NCBI GenBank assembly: GCA_963617205.1
Contig: CAVEOA010000001.1
Location: 179,631 to 243,630 of the forward strand
DNA from: UBA11524 sp963617205
GTDB lineage: Bacteria > Bacillota > Clostridia > Christensenellales > Aristaeellaceae
Reading direction: 5' to 3'
DNA length: 64,000 nt
Shown here: positions 33,271 to 42,583 of the stretch, piece after piece
How the letters are laid out: the number at the start of each line of letters is the position of its first letter
Numbering within the stretch: position 1 is the stretch's first letter
Position numbers and translations under genes: made by a program
Notes under the pieces: generated by a model
Told to the model about the DNA's origin: nothing
The model's database searches: none
What the model saw: the letters and a program-made list of their open reading frames with translations, nothing else

Positions 33271-34674
33271 TCAGCTTTTTGCCTTTTCGTGTGCCTCAAT
33301 CTGCTCATTCAGGAGGTTGACATCTCCGCAGCCCATGGTGATTGCAAGGTCACCCGGCTGCAGGTGTTCGCGAAGATATTGCTCCGTGTCATCGAAGGAG
33401 GGCGTCCAGACGGCATTCAGTCCGTGCTGCTTCATGCCCTCGATAAGCTTGCCGCTGTTCAGTCCCGGATAGTCCTCACGGTGTTCGCGAGCGCTGAAGA
33501 TGTCCGTCACGACCGTCACATCCGCCTCTTCCGTGCATGTCAGATAGTCCTCAAACAGATGGCTGACGCGGTCAAGCGTGTGTGGCTGCATAACAGCGTA
33601 GAGCGTCCCTTTACACCGTTTACGGGCAATGGCAACGGCATTGCGCATTTCCGCAGGATTGTGTCCGTAATCGTGGAACATCTCCGCACCGTTGAGCATG
33701 CCTGTCTTTTCAAAGCGGCGATGTGCACCCGTGAAATGATGGACGCTTTCTGCCGCCTGCGCCAAATCAGCGCCTGCGACCCACGCAGCGGTAATTGCAG
33801 CAAGCGCATTTTCCACGTTGAACAGTCCCGGCACGCTCATGACGACATGGGCTGAGGTCTGATTCATGACACACAGGTCAAATTCATAGATGCCGCAGTC
33901 ATCCTCCGTCAGATTGACCGGATGGACATCGCACGCTTCCGACAAGCCGAATGTGATGGTACGGCAGCTCAGGCGGTTCAGCTGGCGCATGATGCGCTTG
34001 TCTGTTCCTTTGCCGATTGCAACGCCGTCGTCGGGAAGCAGATGCAGGAACTGCCCGAACGTATCCTCGATTTCATTGATGTCTTTGTAGCAGTCCAGAT
34101 GATCCGCATCGATGTTCAACACAACCGCCATGGTCGGATGCATGTGAAGGAAGGAACGGTTATATTCGCATGCCTCCGCAATGAAGGTATCGTTCTTGCC
34201 GATGCGTGTTGAGCCGCCGATGGCATCGAGCTTGCCGCCGATGTGCACGGATGGATCAAGCCCGCATTCCACCATGATTTCAGAGAGCATGGAGGTCGTG
34301 GTTGTTTTGCCATGAGCGCCACAAATCGCGATTGCATGGCGGTAACGCTCCATAAGCTGACCGAGCAGTTCGGCACGCTCAATCGCAGGAAGACCGAGGC
34401 GTGCCGCTTCCATCCGTTCAGGGTTATCCTGACTGATAGCAGCGGTGTAGACTACAAAATCCGCGCCGTGTACATTTTCCGCCCGATGCCCGATATATAC
34501 CGCAGCGCCGGTCTTGCGGACATCATCCATGAGATAACCATCATTCTGATCCGAGCCGGACACCTGATAACCGAGGCTGACCAGCATCTGTGCCAAGCCT
34601 GACATGCTTGAGCCGCCAATGCCGATCATATGAATCCGTTTCCCTACATAATCACGAATTTGGGGTTCGCTCAT
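33271..34674 (-). CDS. murC: UDP-N-acetylmuramate--L-alanine ligase
   Basis: The first Mur ligase, adding L-alanine to UDP-MurNAc. The 467 residues show the N-terminal Rossmann motif H-M-I-G-I-G-G-S-S-M-S-G-L-A near 16, the ATP loop C-G-A-H-G-K-T-T-T-T-S near residue 107, the NIDADHLD block near 180, HNPAEM near residue 347 and the AITMGCGDV end. A GGGAGAG site precedes ATG. Adjacent alr supplies D-alanine for a later step of the same pathway. Confidence 0.95.
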   Translation of the reverse strand: MSEPQIRDYVGKRIHMIGIGGSSMSGLAQMLVSLGYQVSGSDQNDGYLMDDVRKTGAAVYIGHRAENVHGADFVVYTAAISQDNPERMEAARLGLPAIERAELLGQLMERYRHAIAICGAHGKTTTTSMLSEIMVECGLDPSVHIGGKLDAIGGSTRIGKNDTFIAEACEYNRSFLHMHPTMAVVLNIDADHLDCYKDINEIEDTFGQFLHLLPDDGVAIGKGTDKRIMRQLNRLSCRTITFGLSEACDVHPVNLTEDDCGIYEFDLCVMNQTSAHVVMSVPGLFNVENALAAITAAWVAGADLAQAAESVHHFTGAHRRFEKTGMLNGAEMFHDYGHNPAEMRNAVAIARKRCKGTLYAVMQPHTLDRVSHLFEDYLTCTEEADVTVVTDIFSAREHREDYPGLNSGKLIEGMKQHGLNAVWTPSFDDTEQYLREHLQPGDLAITMGCGDVNLLNEQIEAHEKAKS

Positions 34675-34710
34675 TCTTCATCTCTCCCGTTAGGTTCAAT
34701 AACCGTGTCT

Positions 34711-34740
34711 ATTATACTCTAATTCCGCCCGAATAATCAA
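34711..34740 (-). promoter_or_regulatory. Promoter for murC
   Basis: On the minus strand: TTGATT (34740-34735), an 18 bp spacer and TATAAT (34716-34711). Confidence 0.7.
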
Positions 34741-34909
34741 GCTGTTTTGCGCATTTGCCTTGACGTAACATCCGAAAGGCTGATAATTGCCGTTTCAGCT
34801 GCTTTGCAATGTCTTTTTTTGACGCTGTACCGCTCTTTTGCAGGATTTCACTGCGAAAAAGAGAAATATTATCAGATGCAAAGATATCTATGATGAGGGA
34901 GGATTCGAC

Positions 34910-37900
34910 ATGGAACGGCTTCTGAATGACGGCTGGCGCTTTTGCAAGCGGCCGAGCGGCTCAACGCTGGAGGATTTATCCGGCGCAGAGCTGGAAGCGG
35001 TTGATCTGCCCCATGATTTTTTGATTGGCAATGCGGATGACCTGTACGAAACAGCGGATGGCTGGTACGTCCGCACGCTCGATCTGCCGAAGGAATGGCA
35101 GGAGCAGTGCATCCTGATTCGCTTTGACGGTGTCTATATGGACTGCGATGTTCTGCTGAATGGTCAGCTCGTCTGTACGCACCATTACGGCTACACCGCG
35201 TTCGATGCGGATTTAACCGCTTATCTGCATGAAGGCTCAAACACGCTGCATGTTCACATCCGCCACCAGAGTCCGAATAGCCGCTGGTATTCCGGCGCGG
35301 GCATTTTCCGCGATGTGACGCTCTGCGTGCTGCCGAAGCATCATATTGCGCCGGATGGCATTTACGTTACGACATCGCACGAGCTGGAAAGCTGGACCAT
35401 GACCATCGATACGGAACTTTGCGGTGCTGCGGAGAACGATGTGCTGACACACCTTCTGCTGGATGGCGACGTGCCGGTCTGCGCTGCAACAGTCAATACG
35501 GCAGGCAGCCATGTATCTGCTGTCATGCGGGTGCTTTCGCCGAAGCTGTGGTCGCCTGATGACCCGCATGTCTACACGCTGAGGACAATGCTTGGCAGCC
35601 AGATTGTCACGCAGTATGTCGGCTTCCGTGATGTCACCTTCACAACCGACCGTGGGCTGTTTATCAATGGTCAGCCGGTCAAGCTCCGCGGTGTCTGCCT
35701 GCATCATGATCTTGGCTGCCTTGGCGCTGCTTTTCACGAAAAAGCGATGCGCCGCCAACTGCTTGCCATGCGTGATATGGGTGTCAATGCGCTCCGCACC
35801 TCCCATAATCCGCCGGCAAAACAGGTGATGGATCTTTGCGATGAGCTTGGCTTCTTCGTTGTGGATGAAGCGTTCGATATGTGGCTTCGTGCCAAGACGA
35901 CCTTTGATTATGCCCGCTTCTTCAGCGAGGACATGCCGGCTGATGTTGCATCATGGGTGCGGCGTGACCGGAATCATCCATCGCTGCTGCTCTGGTCAAT
36001 CGGCAACGAAATTCTCGATACGCACCTGGACGAATCTGCACAACGGCTGACCGTTGAGCTGCGCGAGCAAGTCCGCCTGCATGATCCGAAGAAAAACGGA
36101 CTCGTCACAATTGGCAGCAATTATATGCCATGGGAGGGTGCACAGCATTGTGCCGCTCTTGTTGATGTGCAGGGCTATAATTACGGCGAAAAATACTACG
36201 ATGCGCATCATGACAAGTATCCGGACTGGGTGATTTACGGCAGCGAGACCGCCTCCGCATTGTCCAGCCGCGGCATATATCATTTTCCGATCGATGCCTC
36301 AATTCTCTCTGATGAGGATTTGCAATGCTCCGCGCTGGGCAATTCAACCTCCAGCTGGGGCACGAAGGATATGCGCAAATGTATTGTCGATGACCTGAAC
36401 ACGCCGTATTCGCTTGGGCAATTCCTGTGGAGCGGCATCGACTACATTGGTGAACCGACGCCCTATCATACGCGCTCATGTTATTTCGGCATGATGGACA
36501 CGGCTGTCTTTCCGAAGGACTACTGGTACCTGATCCGTTCGCTGTGGACGAAGAAACCCATGGTGCACATCGGCGTCTATTGGGATTGGAATCCACAGCA
36601 GATGATTGATATTCCGGTGATGACAAATGGCGCATCGGCAGAACTGCTGCTGAACGGTTGCTCTCTTGGGGTACAGGATGTTGTCCGCAGCGATTGGACG
36701 CGATGCCGTCCGACTTGGCATGTGCCTTATGAGCCCGGTACGCTTATCGCTCGTGCATACGATAAAAATGGCCATTGCATTGCGGAGGATGTCCGATGTA
36801 CGCCTGGCGAGAGCAGGCAGCTTTCCTTGACTGCCGAGGATGCTTATCTGCTGGGCGATGGCGAGGACATGACGTTCATTACCATCACCGTAAAAGACGA
36901 AATCGGGCGACTGGTCGAGAATGCTGTTGACCGCGTTCATGTATCTGTCAGCGGTGCAGGTCGCTTGCTAGGGTTGGATAATGGCGACTCCACCGATCTG
37001 GATGGCTATAAGGTAACCAGCCGCCGTCTTTTTAGCGGCAAGCTGCTGGCGGTTGTAGGTGCGCTGCCGCAAGTCGGCGAAGTTACCGTGAATGTTGACG
37101 GAAATGGGCTGGCATCGGCTTCGCTGACGCTGCCTGTCCGCCCCGCTCGTCAGGCAATCGGACGCAGCTGCATTCAAAGCCTCTGCACCGAAACGCCGCT
37201 GATTTCGGAAAAGCCCGTGCGCCGTATTGAGCTGATTCCGCTTGGCAGCAAGCAGCTTTCACCTGAGAACAAATCTGTTGCTTTCCGCATTTGCATCCAC
37301 CCTGCTGATGCCGATCCGCAGCCCATCGCCTATCGCATCACAAATGCTGCGGGCATTGACTCCCCTTGCGCTGTGTGCTCGGTTGACGGTGATGTTGTGA
37401 CTGTCACGGCGCTTGGCGACGGTCAGGTGTATCTTCGTGCCACTTGCTGCAACGGCTGCGCACATACACGCATCATCAGCCAGCAGGACATGACGATCAC
37501 CGGTATGGGTCAGCCGTATCTTGATCCGTACAGCTTCATTTCCGGCGGACTGTATTCCATTTCCGACGGCGAAATCACCAGCGGCAACGAGCAGGGCGTA
37601 GCTTTCGCACGTGACGGCAGTAGCATGGCGGGCTACAAGAACATCGACTTTGGTGTTGTCGGCTCGGATGTGTTGACGTTGCCTGTTTTTGCGTTTGACA
37701 ACAAGCCGTATACCATTGCGCTGTGGGATGGCATCCCCTCGCAGGGCGGTCGGAAAATCGCCGATCTCCTCTATCAAAAAGAATGCATCTGGAACGTTTA
37801 TCAAGCCGAAACGTACCATTTGCCGGAACGGTTGACAGGCATCCACACGCTTAGTTTCGTGATGATGGATAAAATCCACTTGAAAGGCTTCCGCTTTGAG

Positions 37901-38278
37901 AAGCAGAGCCGCGCATGGCTCCCACAGACAGCTGCACAGGCAGACAACGTCTACGGTGACACCTTCACGCGCAGTGGACAGGCAATCACCGGAATCGGCA
38001 ACAATGTCTCCCTTGTTTTCGACCATATGGATTTCGGCGATTGCACCCATGCGACGCTTTGCCTTGACGGCTGTACATCGCTGAGCACCAATCCGGTCAC
38101 TATTCGCTTCACGAATGCAGACGGCGAGCAGCTGACCAGCCTCGCACAGTTCGCTGGAACGCAGCGAAGCACGCAGTCCTTTGATTTGAGCGTACTGCGA
38201 GGCGAATGCTCCGTTGCTTTCGTCTTCCTGCCCGGCAGTCAATTCGACTTCTATGGCTTTACCTTCCTGAAACCATAA
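34910..38278 (+). CDS. Large GH2 beta-galactosidase-like hydrolase
   Basis: An 1122-residue family 2 glycosidase. Order: jelly-roll sugar-binding domain (1-150, with the HQSPNSRWYSGAGIFRDV motif), immunoglobulin-like domain (150-255), and a TIM barrel (255-560) with HHDLG, the R-T-S-H-N-P-P motif, the acid/base Glu in W-S-I-G-N-E-I near 367 and the nucleophile Glu in Y-G-S-E-T-A-S near 447. Further beta domains of the DUF4982/GH2-C type (about 580-770) follow, then an extra C-terminal part with a Big-2-like segment (SVDGDVVTVTALGDGQVYLRA near 850) and a carbohydrate-module-like end. There is no signal peptide, so it acts inside the cell. ATG 34910 has GGAGG 7 nt upstream. The likely substrate is beta-galactosides, not proven. 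No convincing promoter is seen in 34741-34909. Confidence 0.88.
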   Translation: MERLLNDGWRFCKRPSGSTLEDLSGAELEAVDLPHDFLIGNADDLYETADGWYVRTLDLPKEWQEQCILIRFDGVYMDCDVLLNGQLVCTHHYGYTAFDADLTAYLHEGSNTLHVHIRHQSPNSRWYSGAGIFRDVTLCVLPKHHIAPDGIYVTTSHELESWTMTIDTELCGAAENDVLTHLLLDGDVPVCAATVNTAGSHVSAVMRVLSPKLWSPDDPHVYTLRTMLGSQIVTQYVGFRDVTFTTDRGLFINGQPVKLRGVCLHHDLGCLGAAFHEKAMRRQLLAMRDMGVNALRTSHNPPAKQVMDLCDELGFFVVDEAFDMWLRAKTTFDYARFFSEDMPADVASWVRRDRNHPSLLLWSIGNEILDTHLDESAQRLTVELREQVRLHDPKKNGLVTIGSNYMPWEGAQHCAALVDVQGYNYGEKYYDAHHDKYPDWVIYGSETASALSSRGIYHFPIDASILSDEDLQCSALGNSTSSWGTKDMRKCIVDDLNTPYSLGQFLWSGIDYIGEPTPYHTRSCYFGMMDTAVFPKDYWYLIRSLWTKKPMVHIGVYWDWNPQQMIDIPVMTNGASAELLLNGCSLGVQDVVRSDWTRCRPTWHVPYEPGTLIARAYDKNGHCIAEDVRCTPGESRQLSLTAEDAYLLGDGEDMTFITITVKDEIGRLVENAVDRVHVSVSGAGRLLGLDNGDSTDLDGYKVTSRRLFSGKLLAVVGALPQVGEVTVNVDGNGLASASLTLPVRPARQAIGRSCIQSLCTETPLISEKPVRRIELIPLGSKQLSPENKSVAFRICIHPADADPQPIAYRITNAAGIDSPCAVCSVDGDVVTVTALGDGQVYLRATCCNGCAHTRIISQQDMTITGMGQPYLDPYSFISGGLYSISDGEITSGNEQGVAFARDGSSMAGYKNIDFGVVGSDVLTLPVFAFDNKPYTIALWDGIPSQGGRKIADLLYQKECIWNVYQAETYHLPERLTGIHTLSFVMMDKIHLKGFRFEKQSRAWLPQTAAQADNVYGDTFTRSGQAITGIGNNVSLVFDHMDFGDCTHATLCLDGCTSLSTNPVTIRFTNADGEQLTSLAQFAGTQRSTQSFDLSVLRGECSVAFVFLPGSQFDFYGFTFLKP

Positions 38279-38307
38279 TCAACCGCATATGAAAGGAACA
38301 TCATCTT

Positions 38308-39777
38308 ATGATTCTTTATAATTCATTGACCCATCGCAAGGAACCGTTCACACCCCGCTTTGGCAACAAGGTTTCCATGTACACCTGCGGACCGACTGTC
38401 TACCATTTTGCGCACATCGGCAACCTCCGCACGTACATCATGGAGGATGCGCTCGAAAAAGCGCTCCGCTATGAGGGCTATGATGTCAAGCGCGTCATGA
38501 ACATCACCGACGTCGGTCATCTGTCCAGCGATGCCGATACCGGCGAAGACAAGATGCTCAAGGGTGCACAGCGCGAGCACAAGACCGTCATGGAGATTGC
38601 CCGTTTCTATACGGATGCATTCTTTGCGGATTGCCGGAAGCTCAACATCCGCCATCCGGACGTTGTTGAGCCTGCCACAAACTGCATTCCTGATTACATC
38701 GACATGGTTACCGTGCTGTTGAACAAGGGATATGCCTATCAGGCAGGCGGCAACGTGTACTTTGATACCAGCAAGCTGGAAAAATACTACGTTTTCAATG
38801 ACCATGACGAGGAAGATCTCGAGGTTGGCGTTCGCGACGATGTCGATGCGGATGAAAATAAGCGCAACAAGGCGGATTTCGTGCTGTGGTTTACCAAGTC
38901 CAAGTTTGAGGATCAGGCGCTGAAGTGGGATTCGCCGTGGGGCGTTGGTTACCCGGGCTGGCACATCGAGTGCTCCTGCATTTCCAAGAAGCATCTCGGC
39001 GAGTATCTCGACTTGCACTGCGGCGGCATTGACAACGCCTTCCCGCACCATACGAACGAAATTGCCCAAAGCGAAAGCTATCTCGGGCATAAGTGGTGCA
39101 GCACGTGGTTCCATGTCCATCACCTGAACACAACCGGCGGCAAGATGAGCAAGTCCAAGGGCGAATTCCTGACGGTTTCACTGCTGGAGGATAAAAAATA
39201 TGATCCGCTGGCGTACCGCCTGTTCTGCCTGCAGAGCCACTATCGTCAGAGCCTGATGTTCACGTGGGAGAATCTTGACAATGCCGCGTCTGCTTACACG
39301 AAGCTCATCCAGCGAGTTGTACAGCTGACACCTTCTGACGAGGCGGTAGACGAAGCGAAGCTTGTGCCCTATGATGACAAGTTCAAACAGGCGCTTGATG
39401 CTGATTTGAACACGTCTCTCGCCCTGACGCGACTCTATGATGTCCTGAAGGCGAAGAACCTCAATGACAATGAAAAACTTGCTCTTATCGGCAAATTTGA
39501 TTACGTGCTGTCGCTGAGCCTGCTGGATAAGGCAGCCGCTATCCGCGATGCCAGCAAGACCGCAGCTGTTGCACAGAATGAAGGCGAGTACACGATCATC
39601 GCGCCTGCGGATGCTTCCGAAGAGGAAAAGACGGATGTCCGCGAGCTGCTTATCTGCCGTTATCAGGCACGCCAGCAGAAGAATTGGGCAGAGTCTGACC
39701 GCATCCGCGATTTGCTTAAGGAAAAGGGCATCGCTGTCAAGGACAGCAAGAACGGCGTCCAGTGGATGCACGAGTAA
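38308..39777 (+). CDS. cysS: Cysteine--tRNA ligase
   Basis: A class I aminoacyl-tRNA synthetase of 489 residues. Motifs: M-Y-T-C-G-P-T-V-Y with a zinc Cys at about 28, H-I-G-N near 37, the zinc block WHIECSCISKKHLGEYLDLHCGGIDNAFPHH near 216-246, and K-M-S-K-S near 276. The substitutions DN for DL and T for E in the GGIDNAFPHHTNE block mark the divergent CysRS type of some Clostridia. The DALR domain and the C-terminal anticodon region are complete. GAAAGGA lies upstream of the ATG. It follows the GH2 gene by 29 bp. Confidence 0.93.
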   Translation: MILYNSLTHRKEPFTPRFGNKVSMYTCGPTVYHFAHIGNLRTYIMEDALEKALRYEGYDVKRVMNITDVGHLSSDADTGEDKMLKGAQREHKTVMEIARFYTDAFFADCRKLNIRHPDVVEPATNCIPDYIDMVTVLLNKGYAYQAGGNVYFDTSKLEKYYVFNDHDEEDLEVGVRDDVDADENKRNKADFVLWFTKSKFEDQALKWDSPWGVGYPGWHIECSCISKKHLGEYLDLHCGGIDNAFPHHTNEIAQSESYLGHKWCSTWFHVHHLNTTGGKMSKSKGEFLTVSLLEDKKYDPLAYRLFCLQSHYRQSLMFTWENLDNAASAYTKLIQRVVQLTPSDEAVDEAKLVPYDDKFKQALDADLNTSLALTRLYDVLKAKNLNDNEKLALIGKFDYVLSLSLLDKAAAIRDASKTAAVAQNEGEYTIIAPADASEEEKTDVRELLICRYQARQQKNWAESDRIRDLLKEKGIAVKDSKNGVQWMHE

Positions 39778-39831
39778 ACAGTTTCAGGCAATCATCACAA
39801 GAAATCCGCTTTTCTGAAAGGAGTTCTGCGC

Positions 39832-40710
39832 ATGAGTATACTTCAAGCTGTTCTTTTAGGGCTTGTTCAAGGGCTCGGCGAGTTTTTGCCCATTTCCTCC
39901 AGCGGTCATCTGCTGCTGGCACGTATGGTGATGGGACTCACCATCGATGAGACCCCTGCTTATCATATGCTGGACATTCTCCTGCATGTCGGTACGCTGA
40001 TTCCGGTGATTATCGTGTTCTGGAAGGATTGGTGGGCGATTCTTCGCAATCCCTTCCGTTCCAAAACGCTGCTGCTGTTGTTCATCGCATCGCTCCCGAC
40101 ACTCCTGTTCAAGGTCATGTTCGATGATTTCATCTCTTCCTGCGATACGGGCTGGTTTCTCGGCATCAGCTTCCTGATGACTGGCTTTATGCTTGTTCTG
40201 GCAGAAGCAATCAGCGCGCATCACCGCAAGACGGTTGATCAGCCGAATTACAAGCATGCCATTGTGATGGGCTTCATGCAGGGAATCGCGTTGCTGCCGG
40301 GTGTTTCAAGAAGCGGATCGACGTTAGCCGGTGGACTTGCATCCGGACTGAACCGCAAGAGCGCGGCGAAATTTTCCTTCATGATGAGCGCTCCGGCGAT
40401 TGTTGGCGCGCTGATTATCGATGGGAAGAACGCGATTGAGGAAGGCTGGATTCATGACCTTGACCTCGTCCCGACGCTCGTTGGCATTCTGGTTGCTGCC
40501 GTCTGTGGCTATGTGGCAATCCGTTTCATGCTCAGTCTGATTAGCCGCGTCAGCCTGAACTGGTTTGCGCTGTATGTGTCGCTGCTTGGATTGCTGATTC
40601 TTGTCCTACAGTTCATCTACTATCCGGGCGTAACGCCGCTGGTTGTTCCGCAGGTCAACGAAGCACTTGATGCAGTTGGAACAGCGCTGCGTTTTTGGAA
40701 GCATTGCTGA
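39832..40710 (+). CDS. uppP: Undecaprenyl-diphosphate phosphatase
   Basis: A membrane enzyme that recycles undecaprenyl diphosphate to the monophosphate carrier of wall synthesis. Family hallmarks: G-L-G-E-F-L-P-I-S-S-S-G-H-L near residues 15-28 and L-P-G-V-S-R-S-G-S-T near residues 157-166, both needed for catalysis. About eight hydrophobic segments are seen over 292 residues, the usual length. Known members also give bacitracin tolerance. AAAGGAG lies before ATG. It is 54 bp after cysS and probably cotranscribed. A weak stem (CAAGC/GCTTG, 40734-40748) follows. Confidence 0.93.
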   Translation: MSILQAVLLGLVQGLGEFLPISSSGHLLLARMVMGLTIDETPAYHMLDILLHVGTLIPVIIVFWKDWWAILRNPFRSKTLLLLFIASLPTLLFKVMFDDFISSCDTGWFLGISFLMTGFMLVLAEAISAHHRKTVDQPNYKHAIVMGFMQGIALLPGVSRSGSTLAGGLASGLNRKSAAKFSFMMSAPAIVGALIIDGKNAIEEGWIHDLDLVPTLVGILVAAVCGYVAIRFMLSLISRVSLNWFALYVSLLGLLILVLQFIYYPGVTPLVVPQVNEALDAVGTALRFWKHC

Positions 40711-40841
40711 ATTATTGTAACCGCTCAGGAGCAAGCATTTTGCTTGGTAAAGTGAAAAGGATTAACTGATATGCGCAGCAGACGAAAAAAACAAAAAACA
40801 ACTTCATCTTGTTACCAGTGACGAAAAGGATGGATGATGCA

Positions 40842-41735
40842 ATGTCTGATACGAAACTGTTCAATATAAAAGGTACTGTAAAGGAATATCAAGGCGGTGC
40901 TGTCACACTTGAAAAAGAACTCCAGACGGTGATTGAAAATAATATGACTATCTTCTTTGGGGTAACGTTTCTTGCCTCTGAGTATCGCACAACAGATGGT
41001 GGACGTATGGACAGCATTGGTATTGACGAAAATCACTGCCCAGTCATCTTTGAATACAAACGCTCTGTGAAAGAGAATGTTATTAACCAAGGCTTATTCT
41101 ATTTGAACTGGCTTTTAGATCATAAAGACAGTTTCAAAGTGCTTGTGATTGAAAAATTGGGCATGGATGCAGCGAGTAACATCGACTGGACTATGCCGCG
41201 AGTTATGTGCATTGCAGGGGACTTTACAAAATATGATGAGTCTGCAATTAAACAGATGGATCGTAATATCAGCTTGATTCGATATAAAAAATTTGGAGAA
41301 GATTTGCTCATGTTCGAGCAGGTCAATGAAAATATCGCCACCGCTATTCCAGAAGAGGAGCCATCCGACAAAGCGAAACCTATAGATAAAACATTCGATG
41401 AGCAGATAAGAAATGCCGACGATAATATTAGAGTACTATACGAAAACCTTTCAAACTATATTCTTAGCCTTGGCGATGATATCAGCGAAAGTCATTTGAA
41501 GCTATATGCAGCATTTAAGAAAATCAGAAATGTAGTCACAGTGGTTGCCAAGAAGAAAAGACTGATTTTGAATTTACCTCTTGATGTATCTACGATTTCA
41601 TTTGAGAAAGGCTTTTCAAGAGATGTTACAAATATCGGTCATTGGGGATGTGGTTCGGTTGAACTTTGCCTGCAAAACAGTACGGATTTTGAGAAAGCAA
41701 AGCCTTTAATCGATAGAGCATATGACGAGAACTAA
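40842..41735 (+). CDS. DUF5655-type protein with PD-(D/E)XK-like domain
   Basis: A 297-residue protein. Residues 30-115 look like a PD-(D/E)XK nuclease fold: Asp57 in G-R-M-D-S-I-G-I-D, Glu71-Tyr-Lys73 in V-I-F-E-Y-K-R, and Gln83xxxTyr87 as in RecB-like nucleases. A charged linker (about 165-195) leads to a C-terminal domain with the DUF5655 pattern (LKLYAAFKKIRNVVTVVAKKKRLILNLPLDV, then W-G-C-G-S-V-E). Proteins of this type are often called predicted transport proteins; the motif here fits a nuclease better (inference). The gene is AT-rich: 41401-41460 has 19 G+C of 60, against 34 of 60 at 39001-39060 in cysS, which suggests acquisition. ATG 40842 is chosen over upstream ATGs by an AAAGG site. 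Confidence 0.7.
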   Translation: MSDTKLFNIKGTVKEYQGGAVTLEKELQTVIENNMTIFFGVTFLASEYRTTDGGRMDSIGIDENHCPVIFEYKRSVKENVINQGLFYLNWLLDHKDSFKVLVIEKLGMDAASNIDWTMPRVMCIAGDFTKYDESAIKQMDRNISLIRYKKFGEDLLMFEQVNENIATAIPEEEPSDKAKPIDKTFDEQIRNADDNIRVLYENLSNYILSLGDDISESHLKLYAAFKKIRNVVTVVAKKKRLILNLPLDVSTISFEKGFSRDVTNIGHWGCGSVELCLQNSTDFEKAKPLIDRAYDEN

Positions 41736-41774
41736 AGAATCACCGCACAATTCAACAATACCCCACAAAAGCAA

Positions 41775-41802
41775 GTGCCTGACCTCATCGAAGGTCAGAC
41801 AC
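41775..41802 (-). terminator. Terminator of the uridine-kinase-like gene (probable)
   Basis: An 11 bp stem, GTGCCTGACCT (41775-41785) with AGGTCAGACAC (41792-41802). On the minus strand it is followed by TTGCTTTTG. Confidence 0.5.
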
Positions 41803-41835
41803 CGCTTCAAAATGTTTTCACGGCAACGCTGATTT

Positions 41836-41872
41836 AAGGCAACACCGAATTGCATGGTGTTTCCTTATTTTA
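41836..41872 (+). terminator. Terminator of the DUF5655 gene
   Basis: AAGGCAACACC (41836-41846) pairs with GGTGTTTCCTT (41856-41866, one mismatch) and is followed by ATTTT on the plus strand. It reaches the stop codon of the opposite gene. Confidence 0.65.
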
Positions 41873-42523
41873 TGTGTCAATCACGATACAATGCTCGTCT
41901 GGCAGATGATAAGCAGCAAAGTAGGCATTTTCGAGCGGAATCCAGCGGCGATTAAAATCAATAAGTCGTTCTTTACCGACGCGCTGAAGGAGCCGTTCCT
42001 GCTGTTTATCCGGCGTAATTCGTAGGAAAAAGTAGATGTCTGCAAGCGCACGAATGCTTGGCAGCAGGCTGCCATTTCCTTCGATGATGGTATATTGCCG
42101 TTCAGTCAATGTAATCATATCGGAAAATCGATCCGCATGACAATCATAACGGCGATAGGCAATCGGAAGATGATTCGTGTATGGCTGCAACACCTCCTGC
42201 TGAAGTCGCTCTATGTCGACATTGCCGCCGGGGATGGACAGCCGTTCGGGTGTCTTGAGGTGATGCGGAATGAGAAAATCGTCCATGTGAATCACTGCCG
42301 CATCGAGAATCGCAGCAAGCTTCTCTGCAAGCGTCGTTTTGCCGCTGCCGCATGGACCATCGATGGCAATGAGACGGCGAGTTTCGTCTGGCAGTTGCGC
42401 AAGAGGCAACAGAATCGGCAGCAGCTGCTCTTTCGATGATGCGCAATTCGGCACTTCCGTCAGCTTTTCCTGCCATGTTTGCGGCAGCAACTGAAATGCG
42501 TCTGAATCAGAAAGTTGTGTCAT
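41870..42523 (-). CDS. Uridine kinase-like P-loop protein
   Basis: A 217-residue nucleoside-kinase-like protein. The P-loop A-I-D-G-P-C-G-S-G-K-T-T is near residue 55, followed by the H-M-D-D-F-L-I-P motif near 80 and a lid region rich in Arg/Asp near 105-130 (YRRYDCHADRFSD). The V/I-I-E-G-N-G-S motif is near 140, and FLRITPDKQQERLLQR follows. Such proteins phosphorylate uridine or related nucleosides; the long N-terminal segment (1-50) is unlike classical Udk, so the exact substrate is open. ATG 42523 follows AGGAGGA; the frame is open for a further 33 bp without a site. It lies 60 bp after argD, perhaps as the last gene of the arginine operon. Confidence 0.78.
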   Translation of the reverse strand: MTQLSDSDAFQLLPQTWQEKLTEVPNCASSKEQLLPILLPLAQLPDETRRLIAIDGPCGSGKTTLAEKLAAILDAAVIHMDDFLIPHHLKTPERLSIPGGNVDIERLQQEVLQPYTNHLPIAYRRYDCHADRFSDMITLTERQYTIIEGNGSLLPSIRALADIYFFLRITPDKQQERLLQRVGKERLIDFNRRWIPLENAYFAAYHLPDEHCIVIDT

Positions 42524-42583
42524 GGCTCCTCCTGTCAAGGCAAAAGCGCACTGCATGATGATTGGGCAGTGCGCTTTGCTGTG

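Noticed and set aside
38279..38307. T-box or riboswitch upstream of cysS
   Set aside because: The gap to the GH2 gene is only 29 bp, too short for such a leader.
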